From Microbacteriaceae bacterium (GTDB taxonomy: Bacteria > Actinomycetota > Actinomycetes > Actinomycetales > Microbacteriaceae): a stretch of DNA of 64,000 nt. Position 1 is the first letter of the stretch. Each line of letters starts with the position of its first letter. Position numbers and translations under genes: made by a program. Below, piece by piece: positions 45,907 to 56,450 of the stretch. The stretch lies in contig JAHBSP010000005.1 of the NCBI GenBank assembly GCA_019639055.1, positions 81,965-145,964 on the forward strand. The letters are read 5' to 3'. The notes below the pieces were generated by a model. That model saw only the letters and a list, made by a program, of their open reading frames with translations. It did no database searches and was not told the DNA's origin.

Positions 45907-46785
45907 GTGGGCAGTAATCCAGTAGATCAAAGATCAGGTGTAGTAGCAGCCGTTAAAGCAAGACGCGAACGCGCGGCGCTGAAAGCAGACATTAGATCTG
46001 GCAAGATTGGTGCTTTGAAAGTGTTAGCAAAGGCAGGATCTACCGACAAAGCAGCATCTACCTTGCGTGTGAGTGATTTCTTGAAGCAACTTCCAGGTCT
46101 TGGTGAAGTGAAGGCTGCCAAAATCCAAAAAGAGCTAGAAATTTCTGAAAGCAAACGTCTTGGTGGTCTTGGTGCGTATCAGCGAAAGAGACTCAGAGAG
46201 TACCTACTTTCAAGATCAGATGCGCCACAGCCCAGCCCTAAACTTGTAATACTTGCCGGACCCACCGCGGTTGGGAAAGGCACAGTATCTGCGTATATCA
46301 GGCAGCATTACCCAGAAATTACTATCTCGATTTCGGCAACAACAAGAAAACCCAGACCCGGTGAAGTTGACGGTCGAGATTACTTTTTTGTGACCCATCA
46401 GGAATTTGATGCCATGGCTCATGCGGGTGAACTCTTGGAATGGGCGGTTGTGCATCAGCAAAACAAGTACGGAACTCCAAAAAGTGCTGTGGATCAGATG
46501 CTCGCAGACGGTCAAAATGTGTTGTTAGAAATTGATTTACAGGGTGCTAGACAGGTTATTTATAACAGTGAAAATGTGCTCTCGATATTCCTGATGCCAC
46601 CATCGTGGGGCGAATTGGTCAGGCGCCTTGAAGGCCGCGGTACAGAAGAAGAAACTGAGCGAATTCGTAGGTTGGAAACGGCGAAGGTGGAAATGGCTGC
46701 TGCACCGGAATTTGATTATTTGGTAGTTAATGACGAGGTAGCAAGAGCGGCAGAAGAAGTCGTAGACTTGATTAGGTACGGCTAA
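45907..46785 (+). CDS. gmk: mIHF-guanylate kinase fusion
   Basis: A 292-residue fusion. Residues 1-103 are the mycobacterial-type integration host factor: STLRVSDFLKQLPGLGEVKAAK holds the helix-hairpin-helix and ESKRLGGLGAYQRKRLREYL the DNA-contact helices. Residues 112-292 are guanylate kinase with P-loop AGPTAVGKGT (118-127), SATTRKPRPGEVDGRDY and ATP-lid RLEGRGTEEETERIRR. It phosphorylates GMP and may also bind DNA. The fusion looks genuine, with one open frame through the linker, and is typical of Microbacteriaceae. The frame starts at 45811 but GTG 45907, 8 bases after GGAG, gives the proper mIHF start. Confidence 0.92.
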   Translation: MGSNPVDQRSGVVAAVKARRERAALKADIRSGKIGALKVLAKAGSTDKAASTLRVSDFLKQLPGLGEVKAAKIQKELEISESKRLGGLGAYQRKRLREYLLSRSDAPQPSPKLVILAGPTAVGKGTVSAYIRQHYPEITISISATTRKPRPGEVDGRDYFFVTHQEFDAMAHAGELLEWAVVHQQNKYGTPKSAVDQMLADGQNVLLEIDLQGARQVIYNSENVLSIFLMPPSWGELVRRLEGRGTEEETERIRRLETAKVEMAAAPEFDYLVVNDEVARAAEEVVDLIRYG

Positions 46786-46797
46786 AGGAGAAAAGCA

Positions 46798-47052
46798 TTG
46801 TCAAAAGCCAGTAAAGGCATCGTAGATCCACCAATCGATGAACTGCTAAAGAAGGCGCCATCAAAGTATGCGCTAGTTATTTTTGCAGCTAAACGAGCAC
46901 GTCAGATCAATGACTACTATTCCAGCGTTAGCGAGGGAAGTTTCTTTGGCAACGTTGGTCCGCTAATAGATGGCGCAGTTCACGATAAGCCACTTTCAAC
47001 CGCTCTTCGCGAGATTCACGAAGATAAATTAGAGCTGACTCCAGCTTCCTAG
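46798..47052 (+). CDS. rpoZ: RNA polymerase omega subunit
   Basis: An 84-residue omega subunit containing [30 protein letters not shown], the conserved β'-binding helices. It stabilises RNA polymerase. The start is TTG 46798 with AAAGGAG 7 bases upstream, a strong site for a weak start codon. It sits between gmk and coaBC, as usual. Confidence 0.94.
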   Translation: MSKASKGIVDPPIDELLKKAPSKYALVIFAAKRARQINDYYSSVSEGSFFGNVGPLIDGAVHDKPLSTALREIHEDKLELTPAS

Positions 47053-47071
47053 TTTCACCTATAGGGCACTG

Positions 47072-48265
47072 ATGAAGCCGGCACAGGTAGTTGTAGGTAT
47101 CACCGGCGGCATTGCTGTATATAAAGCAGTCAATGTTGTGCGGCAACTTGTTCTTGCTGGACACAATGTTCGAGTAATTGCCACCGAGAATGCGCTCAAA
47201 TTTGTTGGTAAGCCAACACTCGAAGCAATCAGCAGGAACCCTATAAACGTCTCGGTATTTGATGATGTCGCCCAAGTGCGTCATGTTGAATTGGGTCAAA
47301 GTGCTGATTTAGTTGTGGTTGCTCCAGCAACTGCATCGCGGATTGCTCGCACCGCTAGCGGTTTAGCGGATGACTTACTCGCAAATACTTTGCTAGTCAC
47401 CACAGCACCAATTCTTTTTGCGCCGGCAATGCACACTGAAATGTGGGAGAACCCTGCAACAGTAGCAAATATTAACATCCTGAAAGCTCGCGGTATTAAC
47501 CTAGTTGGTCCTGCATCCGGCGCACTTACCGGGGCAGATGTCGGTGTTGGAAGAATGGCCGAACCGGAAGATATCGTAGCTGTGGCTTCTATGCTCTTGA
47601 GTCAAAAAGATTTGAGTGGGAAAAAGATTCTTGTTACCGCTGGCGGCACTCAAGAACCTATTGATCCGGTGCGTTTTATCGGAAACCGTTCCAGCGGTAA
47701 GCAGGGAGTTGCGCTCGCCAATGCTGCCGCTTTACGCGGAGCTAGTGTGACTTTACTTGCAGCCAATATTGACCCACTTTTGAGCATCTTGCCGGGCATC
47801 GAAGTCGTAAAAATAGCTACAGCTGAGCAGCTTTTTGAATCTGCAAAAACATGTAGTCAATCAGCTGATGCGGTAATTATGGCTGCAGCAGTAGCAGATT
47901 TTACGCCAGTCAATGTAGCCGAGAATAAAATCAAAAAAACTTCGGGACAGGATGAAATGCTGCTGACTCTTAAGAAGACTCCAGACATCCTGAAACACCT
48001 GGCAAGCAATCGCGCACCTAATCAAGTAGTTATAGGTTTTGCTGCAGAAACTGTCACGACAGAAAAAGAGTTACTTGAACTAGCAAAAGTCAAAGTTCGT
48101 AACAAGGGGGCAGACTATATTGTTGCTAACAGCGTAGGCTGGGATAAAGGTTTTAGCGAGGACGCTAATGAGATATTAATGGTGTCTGTGGCTGGAGATA
48201 TTGTGGCTAAGGCGCAAGGAACTAAAACACTAATTGCCAATGTAATATTAGACATTCTGAAATAG
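47072..48265 (+). CDS. coaBC: Phosphopantothenoylcysteine decarboxylase/synthetase
   Basis: A 397-residue fusion. The CoaC flavoprotein half (about 1-180) starts VVVGITGGIAVYKAVNVVRQL and has APAMHTEMWENPAT. The CoaB synthetase half (about 190-397) has ILVTAGGTQEPIDPVRFIGNRSSGK and AAVADFTP. It makes 4'-phosphopantetheine for coenzyme A from phosphopantothenate and cysteine. It lies 19 bases after rpoZ and 15 before metK. Confidence 0.95.
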   Translation: MKPAQVVVGITGGIAVYKAVNVVRQLVLAGHNVRVIATENALKFVGKPTLEAISRNPINVSVFDDVAQVRHVELGQSADLVVVAPATASRIARTASGLADDLLANTLLVTTAPILFAPAMHTEMWENPATVANINILKARGINLVGPASGALTGADVGVGRMAEPEDIVAVASMLLSQKDLSGKKILVTAGGTQEPIDPVRFIGNRSSGKQGVALANAAALRGASVTLLAANIDPLLSILPGIEVVKIATAEQLFESAKTCSQSADAVIMAAAVADFTPVNVAENKIKKTSGQDEMLLTLKKTPDILKHLASNRAPNQVVIGFAAETVTTEKELLELAKVKVRNKGADYIVANSVGWDKGFSEDANEILMVSVAGDIVAKAQGTKTLIANVILDILK

Positions 48266-48280
48266 AAGCGGAGAACTTGA

Positions 48281-49483
48281 ATGGTCGCAAGCAGGCGATT
48301 GTTTACATCTGAATCAGTTACTGAAGGACATCCCGATAAATTAGCTGATCGAATTTCGGACTCTATTCTCGACGCTTATCTGGCCCAAGATCCGCTTGCT
48401 CGAGTTGCTGTTGAAACTTTAGTCACCGACAATCTCATTCATATCGCAGGTGAAGTAACTGCAGAAGCTGATGTAGACGTTGAAGCTGTTGCTAGAAGTG
48501 TTGTGCTTTCAGTTGGATATGACTCACCCGCAACAAGTTTTGATGGGAATAAGGCCAAAGTAATTCTCAGTCTCGGACAACAATCTCCTGAGATAAGTAG
48601 TGGGGTTAGTCGCGCCCTTGAAGCCAGACTGGGTTCAAAGGAGGCGCAGAACCAAACCGGTGCGGGCGATCAAGGAATAATGTTTGGATTCGCTTGTGAT
48701 GAAACTGAAAGCCTGATGCCTCTACCAATCTATACTGCGCATACGCTTTCCAAGTCTTTAGCTGAAGCGAGAAAAAGTGGGAAATTACCGTTCCTACTAC
48801 CAGACGGTAAGACCCAAGTTACTGTCGGTTATGAAGGGACCAAACCGGTCTCAATCGATACGGTGGTAATTTCCACTCAACACGTCGCAGATATTTCTCA
48901 AGATGAACTTGCCGCCGAAGTAATTTCTAAAGTAATCCTTCCGGTATTAGACAATACCGGTCTATATGCCGACAAGGCGAAGATTCTAATCAACCCCGCT
49001 GGAGAATTTGTTACAGGTGGACCAAAGTCAGACACTGGCCTCACGGGTAGAAAAATCATGGTCGATACATATGGAGGAATGGGGCGTCACGGTGGTGGTG
49101 CATTCAGCGGTAAAGATCCCAGCAAGGTGGATAGAAGCGCGGCATATGCTATGCGCTGGGTGGCCAAAAATATTGTTGCTGCAGGCCTTGCTTCTCGTGT
49201 AGAGGTTCAAGTCGCATATGCAATTGGTAAGGCAAGTCCGGTTGGTCTTTTTGTGGAAACATTTGGCACGGGTGTGTTGCCGGATGCTCAAATCGCCGAT
49301 ATTGTTTCAAAAGTTTTTGATTTGCGGCCGGCGGCAATAATTTCTGAGTTAGATCTTCTGCAACCGATCTATGCGCACACTGCCAACTACGGACATTTCG
49401 GGCGAAGTGATTTTGATTTCTCTTGGGAACGACTAGATAGAGGTGGAGAACTAGCGAAATTGGCGGCGGAAGCAAATGGCTAA
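48281..49483 (+). CDS. metK: S-adenosylmethionine synthase
   Basis: A 400-residue tetrameric enzyme that makes SAM from methionine and [24 protein letters not shown] and [16 protein letters not shown] (hexapeptide motif) and [19 protein letters not shown] are the three classic signatures. The start is ATG 48281 with GGAG before. No SAM riboswitch is visible in the 15-base gap. It overlaps priA by 8 bases. Confidence 0.97.
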   Translation: MVASRRLFTSESVTEGHPDKLADRISDSILDAYLAQDPLARVAVETLVTDNLIHIAGEVTAEADVDVEAVARSVVLSVGYDSPATSFDGNKAKVILSLGQQSPEISSGVSRALEARLGSKEAQNQTGAGDQGIMFGFACDETESLMPLPIYTAHTLSKSLAEARKSGKLPFLLPDGKTQVTVGYEGTKPVSIDTVVISTQHVADISQDELAAEVISKVILPVLDNTGLYADKAKILINPAGEFVTGGPKSDTGLTGRKIMVDTYGGMGRHGGGAFSGKDPSKVDRSAAYAMRWVAKNIVAAGLASRVEVQVAYAIGKASPVGLFVETFGTGVLPDAQIADIVSKVFDLRPAAIISELDLLQPIYAHTANYGHFGRSDFDFSWERLDRGGELAKLAAEANG

Positions 49484-51242
49484 GGTTGCGAATGTGCAAC
49501 TTGAGTCGCCACTGATTGCGCTAGATCGATTATTTGATTACCTCATTCCGGAGGAGTTTGAATCAATCGTTATACCGGGGGTTAGGGTTCAAGTGCCGCT
49601 ACGGAGCCAAATTCTCAACGGGTTTATTGTAAGTGTTCAAGAAGAAAGCAATTTTTCTGGAAAATTGGACAAAATTGAAAAAGTAATTTCACCAGTGCAG
49701 GTGCTCCAACCAGAAATTTATAAGCTAGCGACAGAGCTTGCCAAGCGTTATGTGAGTACTGTTTCAGCTATTTTAAAACTAGCAATTCCTAATCGCTCAG
49801 TCAGGGTAGAAAAACAGTGGCTAAAGCAACAGGGTGGCGAACATCCTGCAATTTCTACCAGCGTTAATATCGCTTCAGCATTGCAAAGTCTGATAAATCA
49901 GCCGTCAGATACTAACTACATAATTTCTCCAACTGAGCTGATTAGCGCATCCGCCCGTGTTTATCTTGAACCTCGGGGTTATTTCACTAGTTCTGATTCT
50001 TACCGCCCTTGGATTGCGCAATTTGCGCAATTAGCCGCTGCAGTAATCGCAAACCAGCAGTCGGTTATCATTTGTGTTCCAAGCTGGAGAGAAATTACCG
50101 AACTAGAAGCCTATTTTCATCAAGCTGGCCTCGAGGAATTGTTAGTACGAACCGATACCAAACAAACCCCTCCTGAGCGCTATCAGAACTTTTTAAATGC
50201 GCTGCAGGATGAGCCAAAAATATTATTAGGCAACCGTTCAGTTTTGCTTGCACCAGCTAAAAATCTTGGCGCAATTCTTGTGTGGGATGAAGCTGATTCA
50301 GCACACGATGAAATGATGACGCCTTATTACACTTCGAGCATTGTTGCCATGCAAAGAGCACAGTTGCAACAGTGCGCTCTCGTTTTTTCTTCGCATTCCC
50401 GTAGCACTGAGATTCAGCGGTTACTTGATCTAGGTTGGTTGGTTCCAATCATCCCGAAGATTAGACGGACTCCTAAAGTGGTGATTGATGAATCAAATTT
50501 TTCAGGAAAAATTCCTGGAATGAGTTTTGCCGGAATTCGCGATGGCTTAAACCAAGGTTCGGTTTTGATTCAGGTAAGGGCGGGACGCAATCAAAGCAGC
50601 GGTGAATATGGCACCAGTGAACTAGCTGCTGAAATGGGTAAAGCATTCCCCGGTAAAAGAGTGATGGTTTCAGATGCCCTCAGACCATTGGAACAAGTTC
50701 CCGAAAGGAACACTATAGTTATTTCTGCTATTGGGAGTGAGCCGAAAGCGGATTCCGGGTATCAAGCAATTGTACTTTTAGACGGTATGAAAATGCTTGC
50801 ACGAGACGGGCTTAGAGTGCGAGAAGAGTCCATCCGGATCTGGATGAATGCGGCTTCACTCATCGCAGAATCTGGAAAAGTATTTCTAGTAAATGTTGAC
50901 GGCAGTATTGGCAGAAGTCTTGTTACCTGGAACTCCGAAAGAATTGCGAAAGAGGAGCTGCAGAGTCGTATTCCGCTCGGCATGCCTCCGGTACGCCGCT
51001 CTGTGTCGGTTTTTTCTAGTAAAGCGAAACTAAGACAGGTTGAAGCATTACTGCCTAAAAATTGCACCAGTTTTTGGGTTCCAGACAATAGTGGTTCTAA
51101 ATTGGTGGTTTTATTCGATTACAAAATCGGTGAAGAAATGAGTTCGCTTTTTAGGAATATTCTGGTCAAAGACTCTGCGGGGTCGCGGGTAAATAATGCA
51201 GATAAAATTCGGGTTAGATTTGATGATCCGGAGGTGTTCTAA
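49476..51242 (+). CDS. priA: Replication restart protein PriA, helicase-deficient actinobacterial form
   Basis: A 588-residue PriA homologue. The N-terminal 3'-DNA-binding domain begins [19 protein letters not shown] and [16 protein letters not shown]. The helicase region lacks a Walker A motif, and only a degenerate DEAD-like box is present ([12 protein letters not shown]). None of the clustered zinc-binding cysteines of E. coli PriA is present. ATP-driven unwinding is therefore unlikely, as known for actinobacterial PriA. ATG overlaps metK by 8 bases; fmt starts directly after the stop. Confidence 0.88.
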   Translation: MAKVANVQLESPLIALDRLFDYLIPEEFESIVIPGVRVQVPLRSQILNGFIVSVQEESNFSGKLDKIEKVISPVQVLQPEIYKLATELAKRYVSTVSAILKLAIPNRSVRVEKQWLKQQGGEHPAISTSVNIASALQSLINQPSDTNYIISPTELISASARVYLEPRGYFTSSDSYRPWIAQFAQLAAAVIANQQSVIICVPSWREITELEAYFHQAGLEELLVRTDTKQTPPERYQNFLNALQDEPKILLGNRSVLLAPAKNLGAILVWDEADSAHDEMMTPYYTSSIVAMQRAQLQQCALVFSSHSRSTEIQRLLDLGWLVPIIPKIRRTPKVVIDESNFSGKIPGMSFAGIRDGLNQGSVLIQVRAGRNQSSGEYGTSELAAEMGKAFPGKRVMVSDALRPLEQVPERNTIVISAIGSEPKADSGYQAIVLLDGMKMLARDGLRVREESIRIWMNAASLIAESGKVFLVNVDGSIGRSLVTWNSERIAKEELQSRIPLGMPPVRRSVSVFSSKAKLRQVEALLPKNCTSFWVPDNSGSKLVVLFDYKIGEEMSSLFRNILVKDSAGSRVNNADKIRVRFDDPEVF

Positions 51243-52214
51243 ATGAGAGTAGTATTTGCTGGCACCCCTCAGGTTGCTGCGGACATACTGAAAGAGTTAT
51301 TGCAATTCAAACCAGATACTTCAAACGCAATTCAATTCGGTAATGCTAAAAATTTTGAATTTGAAATTGTTGGAGCCATCAGCAGGCCACCCTCTCCTGT
51401 TGGCAGAAAGAAGATTTTGACTTCATCACCGGTCGCAAATGTAGCCAATAGCGCTGGAATTTCACTTCTGGAAACCACTAATAAAGCCGAAATTAGTGAA
51501 TGGGTAAAGAATCTTGATATTGATTTAGGCGTTGTGGTTGCCTTTGGAGTTCTTTTCAACCAACAAATATTGGATGCTCCAAAGCGTGGCTGGGTGAACG
51601 CGCATTTTTCTCTACTACCGCAGTTTCGTGGAGCTGCTCCAGTGCAACATTCAATATTGCACGGGGGTAAAGCTAGTGGAATTACACTGTTCCAGCTTGA
51701 TAAAGGAATGGATACGGGGCCAATCTTCAGCACCTTACCGGTTGGTTTAGGTCCAGAAGCTACTACTGAGACAGCCTTAAAAGTCCTTACCCCCTTAGCA
51801 GCCAAGGAAATCATCCAGCTGTTGCATAATTTTTCTTTAGGTGAGGCAATTTCGTTTCCACAGGAAGGTGAAGCATCTTTTGCAAATAAAATTTCGGTAG
51901 CTGAGGCAAGAATTGATTGGAACGCGAATGCTCGAAATATCGATCGACTAATTAGGGCAACCAATCCAGAACCCGGAGCATGGAGCACACAAGCCGGTAC
52001 CCGAATCAAACTTCATAACAGTCGTTTCAGTGCCGAGGATTCACTTGCGCCAGGGCAAATTTCTATGAATAGTGGCAAAGTTTTGGTTGGTGCAGGAACG
52101 AATGCGATCGAACTGCTTGAAGTTCAGCCAGCAGGTAAAAATAGGATGTCTGCCGGCGATTGGTATCGGGGCAGCATCATGTCTAAAGATGTGGCAAGTT
52201 TTGATATTGAATAG
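51243..52214 (+). CDS. fmt: Methionyl-tRNA formyltransferase
   Basis: A 323-residue enzyme. RVVFAGTPQVAADILKELL opens the Rossmann domain, VNAHFSLLPQFRGAAPVQHSILHG holds the catalytic Asn-His and formyl-folate site, and GITLFQLDKGMDTGPI contains the catalytic Asp. The C-terminal OB domain binds tRNA. It formylates initiator Met-tRNA. Spacing to priA is zero and to rsmB 17 bases. Confidence 0.95.
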   Translation: MRVVFAGTPQVAADILKELLQFKPDTSNAIQFGNAKNFEFEIVGAISRPPSPVGRKKILTSSPVANVANSAGISLLETTNKAEISEWVKNLDIDLGVVVAFGVLFNQQILDAPKRGWVNAHFSLLPQFRGAAPVQHSILHGGKASGITLFQLDKGMDTGPIFSTLPVGLGPEATTETALKVLTPLAAKEIIQLLHNFSLGEAISFPQEGEASFANKISVAEARIDWNANARNIDRLIRATNPEPGAWSTQAGTRIKLHNSRFSAEDSLAPGQISMNSGKVLVGAGTNAIELLEVQPAGKNRMSAGDWYRGSIMSKDVASFDIE

Positions 52215-52231
52215 CAAAGATAGAGGAATGA

Positions 52232-53548
52232 GTGTCAGTGGGTAGTGCGCGCGAGGTAGCTGTAAGTGTCGTTCATCGAGTGCTTGCTGAAAATGCTTAT
52301 GCAAACTTGCTGCTTCCTGGTGAGATTACTAAAGCAAGGCTTGACCCTCGTGACGCTGCTTTAGCTACTGAAATCTGCTACGGTACTTTGCGAAAACTAG
52401 GTTTTTATGAACAAATAATTGAGAGTCAACTGCGAAAAGGGAACAAAGAACTCTCGGCAAAAGTTTCGGCGATTCTACTTACCGGAGCTCACCAAATATT
52501 AGCGATGCGAGTACCAGATCATGCAGCAGTTTCAGAGGCTGTGGATATCGCAAAGAAAATGCAGCCTGCTGCATCCGGTTTAGTTAATGCAGTGCTGAGA
52601 AAAGTGCTTGCTAAGACCGAGGATGAGTGGACTATCCAATTGGGTATCGCCAAAGAGGGAATTATTTCAGCTCATCCAGCATGGATTGTGGAAGCATTCA
52701 AGGGTGCACTGAAAATTTCTGGGCAGAGCGATAGCGAAGAAGATTTACAAGCACTGTTGGATGCTGATAATCAGGCGCCTGCTGTAGATATTGCAATTCT
52801 TGGTGGAGAGAACAAGCTTGAGTCGCTTCGTTACTCGCCAATAGGCGGCAGGTGGCCGGGTGGCCCAATTCAGAACAATGCACAAATTCTTGCGGGTAAT
52901 TGGCGTGTGCAGGACCAGGGATCGCAACTTGTGGCACTGGCATTGGCTAAAGTCGATTCAGTTTCGTCTGGTGAGAAGTGGCTTGATATGTGTGCCGCTC
53001 CTGGAGGTAAAACAGCAATACTCGCGAGTGCTTCTAAATTTGATGACGTCGAAATAACTGCAAACGAAATTCATGAAGCGAGAAGTTCACTTATGAAAAA
53101 GAGTTTGAAAAACTTTGACAACATAAAATTCACAACAAAAGATGGAACATTATTCAGAGATTCTCCGGAAGCTTTTGACCGCATCCTCCTAGACGCACCC
53201 TGTAGCGGACTCGGATCTTTACGAAGACGCCCGGAAAGCAGATGGCGTAAAAAACCCAGTGATCTCCCGAACCTTAGAGGAACTCAGGAGAAATTACTAA
53301 ATGCTGCACTTACTGCATTGAAGTCAGGTGGATATTTAGCCTATGTGACTTGTTCGCCACACCTTGCTGAAACTAAGTTGCAAGTGGAACGTGTAAGTGA
53401 TCGTGTGAAATTCCTTGATTCTCGCGCGGAACTTAACAAGATTGCTAGGGAGCCACTTTTTGAAGAGACCGGAGTAGGGCCAGCCTGGCTATGGCCACAC
53501 ATTCATGGAACAGATGCGATGTTTATTTCACTAATGCAGAAACTTTAA
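52232..53548 (+). CDS. rsmB: 16S rRNA (cytosine-967-C5)-methyltransferase
   Basis: A 438-residue RsmB/Fmu protein. The N-terminal NusB-like domain (about 1-140) precedes the SAM-binding core with WLDMCAAPGGKTAILAS, LLDAPCSGLGSLRRRPESRW (Cys nucleophile) and YVTCSPH (second Cys). It methylates 16S rRNA. GTG 52232 is one of two close GTG codons; the other is 52238. It is followed by rpe after 24 bases. Confidence 0.93.
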   Translation: MSVGSAREVAVSVVHRVLAENAYANLLLPGEITKARLDPRDAALATEICYGTLRKLGFYEQIIESQLRKGNKELSAKVSAILLTGAHQILAMRVPDHAAVSEAVDIAKKMQPAASGLVNAVLRKVLAKTEDEWTIQLGIAKEGIISAHPAWIVEAFKGALKISGQSDSEEDLQALLDADNQAPAVDIAILGGENKLESLRYSPIGGRWPGGPIQNNAQILAGNWRVQDQGSQLVALALAKVDSVSSGEKWLDMCAAPGGKTAILASASKFDDVEITANEIHEARSSLMKKSLKNFDNIKFTTKDGTLFRDSPEAFDRILLDAPCSGLGSLRRRPESRWRKKPSDLPNLRGTQEKLLNAALTALKSGGYLAYVTCSPHLAETKLQVERVSDRVKFLDSRAELNKIAREPLFEETGVGPAWLWPHIHGTDAMFISLMQKL

Positions 53549-53572
53549 CTCTGGAAACTTTAGGCTGGTAAC

Positions 53573-54220
53573 GTGCAAGCAAAAATCAATCCGAGCATCC
53601 TTTCGGCAGATTTCGTCAATCTTGAGAGTGAACTAGAGCGAATCAGCAATGCCGATGCAGTTCATGTGGATGTCATGGACGGGCATTTCGTACCTAACTT
53701 GACCATAGGATTGCCCGTTGTGACTCGAATTGCTGAAGTTAGTCCAATACCTCTCGACATTCATTTAATGATTGAGGATGCTGACCGCTGGGCTCCAAAA
53801 TACGCTGAACTTGGTGTAGCTAGTGTCACCTTTCACTATGAAACGGCGCTTAATCCAATTCAGGTTGCAAAGAATATTGGCGTTTCCGGTGCTAAGCCTG
53901 CAATGGCAATAAAACCAGCAACTTCCGTGCAGCAAATTGCGGACATAGTTGAATCTCTTGACATGGTGTTAGTGATGACTGTAGAACCCGGGTTCGGGGG
54001 TCAATCTTTCATGGAAGAGCAACTCGAGAAAGTCTCCTATTTGCGCAGATATTTTCCTGAGCTAGACATTCAAGTAGACGGTGGTATTTCAAAAGAGACT
54101 ATTGCCAAAGCTGCCAGTGCCGGTGCCAATGTTTTTGTAGCAGGAAGTGCCGTATACGGTTCTGAAAATCCGGCATTAGAAGTCGAATTATTACGCAAGC
54201 TCGCAAGCGTTGCACTGTAA
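53573..54220 (+). CDS. rpe: Ribulose-phosphate 3-epimerase
   Basis: A 215-residue TIM-barrel metalloenzyme. INPSILSADFVNLESEL, VDVMDGHFVPNLTIG, PLDIHLMI and VEPGFGGQSF are family signatures including metal ligands and the catalytic Asp. It interconverts ribulose 5-phosphate and xylulose 5-phosphate in the pentose phosphate pathway. The start is GTG 53573; hisE begins 6 bases after its stop. Confidence 0.96.
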   Translation: MQAKINPSILSADFVNLESELERISNADAVHVDVMDGHFVPNLTIGLPVVTRIAEVSPIPLDIHLMIEDADRWAPKYAELGVASVTFHYETALNPIQVAKNIGVSGAKPAMAIKPATSVQQIADIVESLDMVLVMTVEPGFGGQSFMEEQLEKVSYLRRYFPELDIQVDGGISKETIAKAASAGANVFVAGSAVYGSENPALEVELLRKLASVAL

Positions 54221-54226
54221 CCTTGA

Positions 54227-54493
54227 ATGGTGAGCGAATTTGATGAACTCTTTGCAACTTTGGCAGAAAAGATAGCGGCTGCGGAACCAGAATCCAACAC
54301 TGTAAAGCTGGTAAATGCTGGAGTGCATGCTATCGGTAAGAAGATTGTTGAAGAGGCTGCCGAAGTTTGGATGGCTGCAGAGCACGAGGGCAATGATCGC
54401 ACGGCTGAAGAAGTTTCCCAGCTGCTATATCATTTGCAAGTGCTATTACATGCAAAGGGCATCACACTGCAAGACGTTTATCGTTACCTCTAA
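54227..54493 (+). CDS. hisE: Phosphoribosyl-ATP pyrophosphatase
   Basis: An 88-residue helical hydrolase. [21 protein letters not shown] holds the E-E-x-x-E metal motif and [17 protein letters not shown] the second site. It hydrolyses phosphoribosyl-ATP in histidine synthesis. hisG follows after 33 bases. HisE and HisI are separate proteins here, unlike the fused HisIE of many bacteria. Confidence 0.95.
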   Translation: MVSEFDELFATLAEKIAAAEPESNTVKLVNAGVHAIGKKIVEEAAEVWMAAEHEGNDRTAEEVSQLLYHLQVLLHAKGITLQDVYRYL

Positions 54494-54526
54494 TAAGTAG
54501 TTTTGTCATCATTCTTAGGAGAATAA

Positions 54527-55366
54527 ATGTTGAGAGTCGCAGTTCCAAATAAAGGAACTCTTTCTGAAACCGCTATTGATTTCTTGAAAGAAGCGGGTTA
54601 TCGTACAAGGCGCGATGCGAACGACCTTATTGTCTTGGATGTTGAAAACGAAACTGAATTTTTCTATCTGCGCCCACGCGACATTGCAACCTACGTTGGT
54701 TCTGGAGCAATTGACGTGGGAATTACCGGACGTGATCTTCTACTTGATTCGAAAAGCGAAGCGAAAGAAATTTCTGATCTCGGCTTCGGGGCATCCACTT
54801 TTCGTTTTGCTGCTCCGGAAGCAATGTTTGATGACATCGGAAGTTTAGCAGGTGCGAGGATTGCAACTAGCTATCCGGATCTTGTTGAAGGTTTCCTAAA
54901 AAACTATGGCGTCGAGGCTCAGGTAATCAAACTAGACGGAGCCGTTGAGTCTGCCGTGAGACTTGGGATTGCGGATGCGGTTGCAGACGTTGTCGCCACC
55001 GGCTCGACTCTCAAAAAAGCCGGTCTCGAAGTTTTTGGGCCAGTGCTTCTGGAATCTACAGCGGTGCTAATTTCTTCTCCAGAAGGTGCTAAGGGTATTA
55101 AGAAACTCGAGGCGAGGCTGAGAGGAATTAGAGTTGGTCGCGAGTATGTATTGGTTGATTACGACGTCCATAAAGATTTACTCGAAGAGGCTTGCGAAAT
55201 TACTCCGGGCATTGAGTCTCCAACTGTATCTCCGCTCCAGGATCCTGAGTGGCTTGCAGTGCGGGCATTGGTGCGTACAGCGGATGTGAACAAAATTATG
55301 GATAAGCTACAAGCACTCGGCGCTAAAGCTGTACTGGTTTCGGCTTTGAAAGCTGCCAGGCTGTGA
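54527..55366 (+). CDS. hisG: ATP phosphoribosyltransferase, long form
   Basis: A 279-residue protein. The catalytic domains start [24 protein letters not shown] and contain the [29 protein letters not shown] site. The final 75 residues are the regulatory histidine-binding domain, so no HisZ is needed. It commits ATP and PRPP to histidine and is feedback-inhibited. ATG 54527 has AGGAG upstream. hisF overlaps by 4 bases. Confidence 0.96.
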   Translation: MLRVAVPNKGTLSETAIDFLKEAGYRTRRDANDLIVLDVENETEFFYLRPRDIATYVGSGAIDVGITGRDLLLDSKSEAKEISDLGFGASTFRFAAPEAMFDDIGSLAGARIATSYPDLVEGFLKNYGVEAQVIKLDGAVESAVRLGIADAVADVVATGSTLKKAGLEVFGPVLLESTAVLISSPEGAKGIKKLEARLRGIRVGREYVLVDYDVHKDLLEEACEITPGIESPTVSPLQDPEWLAVRALVRTADVNKIMDKLQALGAKAVLVSALKAARL

Positions 55367-56118
55367 GCACAGTTAGAATCATTCCCTGCCTGGATGTTGC
55401 AGAAGGAAAAGTTGTTAAAGGCGTTAATTTTGAAGGACTGAAGGAAGTTGGAGACCCTATTGCGCTTGCCAAACAGTATTACGAAGATGGTGCTGACGAA
55501 CTCACCTTTCTTGATGTAGCCGCCACGGTAAATAACCGCGATACGACATATCAGCTCGCTACCGCTGTGGCAGAGCAGGTATTCATTCCGCTAACCATAG
55601 GTGGAGGAGTGCGATCTGCTGAGGATGCTAAACGATTAATCGCTTCCGGTGCAGACAAGATTGGAGTTAATTCTGCGGCTGTTGCTAGGCCGGAATTGAT
55701 TACCGAAATAGCAGATGTGCTCGGCTCGCAGGCAGTCGTGGTTTCAGTTGATGCGAAAAGGGGATCCACTAAAAGCGGTTTTGAAGTAACCACCCACGGC
55801 GGGAAGAAATCTACCGGTATAGATGCACTCGAATGGGCCAAGAAAGCAATTGATTTAGGAAGTGGAGAAATACTGCTTAACTCAATCGACGCAGACGGTA
55901 CAAAAACAGGTTTTGATATTGAAATGCTTACTGTTTTCCGTAAAGTTTCATCGGTGCCGCTAATTGCATCCGGCGGCGGCGGTAAACCAGCAGATTTTGT
56001 TGCTGCGGCTCATGCTGGAGCAGACGCGGTACTGGCTGCATCTGTATTTCACTTCGGATTATTCACTATTCAAGATGTCAAAGCAGAAATGCGCGCTGCT
56101 GGAATTGAGGTGCGATGA
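55363..56118 (+). CDS. hisF: Imidazole glycerol phosphate synthase cyclase subunit
   Basis: A 251-residue TIM barrel. [15 protein letters not shown] has the first catalytic Asp, VVSVDAKRG the second, and [15 protein letters not shown] the phosphate site. With HisH it forms imidazole glycerol phosphate and AICAR. HisH, HisA, HisB, HisC and HisD are not in this window. GTG 55363 overlaps hisG by 4 bases. Confidence 0.96.
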   Translation: MSTVRIIPCLDVAEGKVVKGVNFEGLKEVGDPIALAKQYYEDGADELTFLDVAATVNNRDTTYQLATAVAEQVFIPLTIGGGVRSAEDAKRLIASGADKIGVNSAAVARPELITEIADVLGSQAVVVSVDAKRGSTKSGFEVTTHGGKKSTGIDALEWAKKAIDLGSGEILLNSIDADGTKTGFDIEMLTVFRKVSSVPLIASGGGGKPADFVAAAHAGADAVLAASVFHFGLFTIQDVKAEMRAAGIEVR

Positions 56119-56444
56119 GTTTCTCCCTAAACGAAATTGATCAGGTGGTGTTCAATGATGCGGGGCTGGTGCCAGTCATTGCACAAGATGCAGATTCAAA
56201 ACAGGTGCTAATGCTGGCCTGGATGGACAAAGAAGCAATCAAAAAAACTCTAGACAGTGGCAAAATGACTTACTGGAGTCGCAGTAGGAACTCATACTGG
56301 GTTAAAGGGGAGACTTCGGGTAACACTCAAGAATTGGTTTCTCTAGATCTTGATTGTGATGGAGATGCCCTACTTGCAACTGTCCATCAACACGGTCCTG
56401 CATGTCACACCGGTGCCCAAAGCTGTTTTGAGAGCAGAAAGTAG
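56115..56444 (+). CDS. hisI: Phosphoribosyl-AMP cyclohydrolase
   Basis: A 109-residue zinc enzyme. [26 protein letters not shown] and [21 protein letters not shown] with the final SCF hold the zinc cysteines. It opens the purine ring of phosphoribosyl-AMP. It starts at ATG 56115, overlapping hisF by 4 bases. In related genomes trpE commonly follows; here the next gene starts 7 bases later and is not trpE. Confidence 0.95.
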   Translation: MSFSLNEIDQVVFNDAGLVPVIAQDADSKQVLMLAWMDKEAIKKTLDSGKMTYWSRSRNSYWVKGETSGNTQELVSLDLDCDGDALLATVHQHGPACHTGAQSCFESRK

Positions 56445-56450
56445 CGGAGA

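Noticed and set aside
48266..48280. SAM riboswitch before metK
   Set aside because: The gap is only 15 bases and metK is inside an operon.
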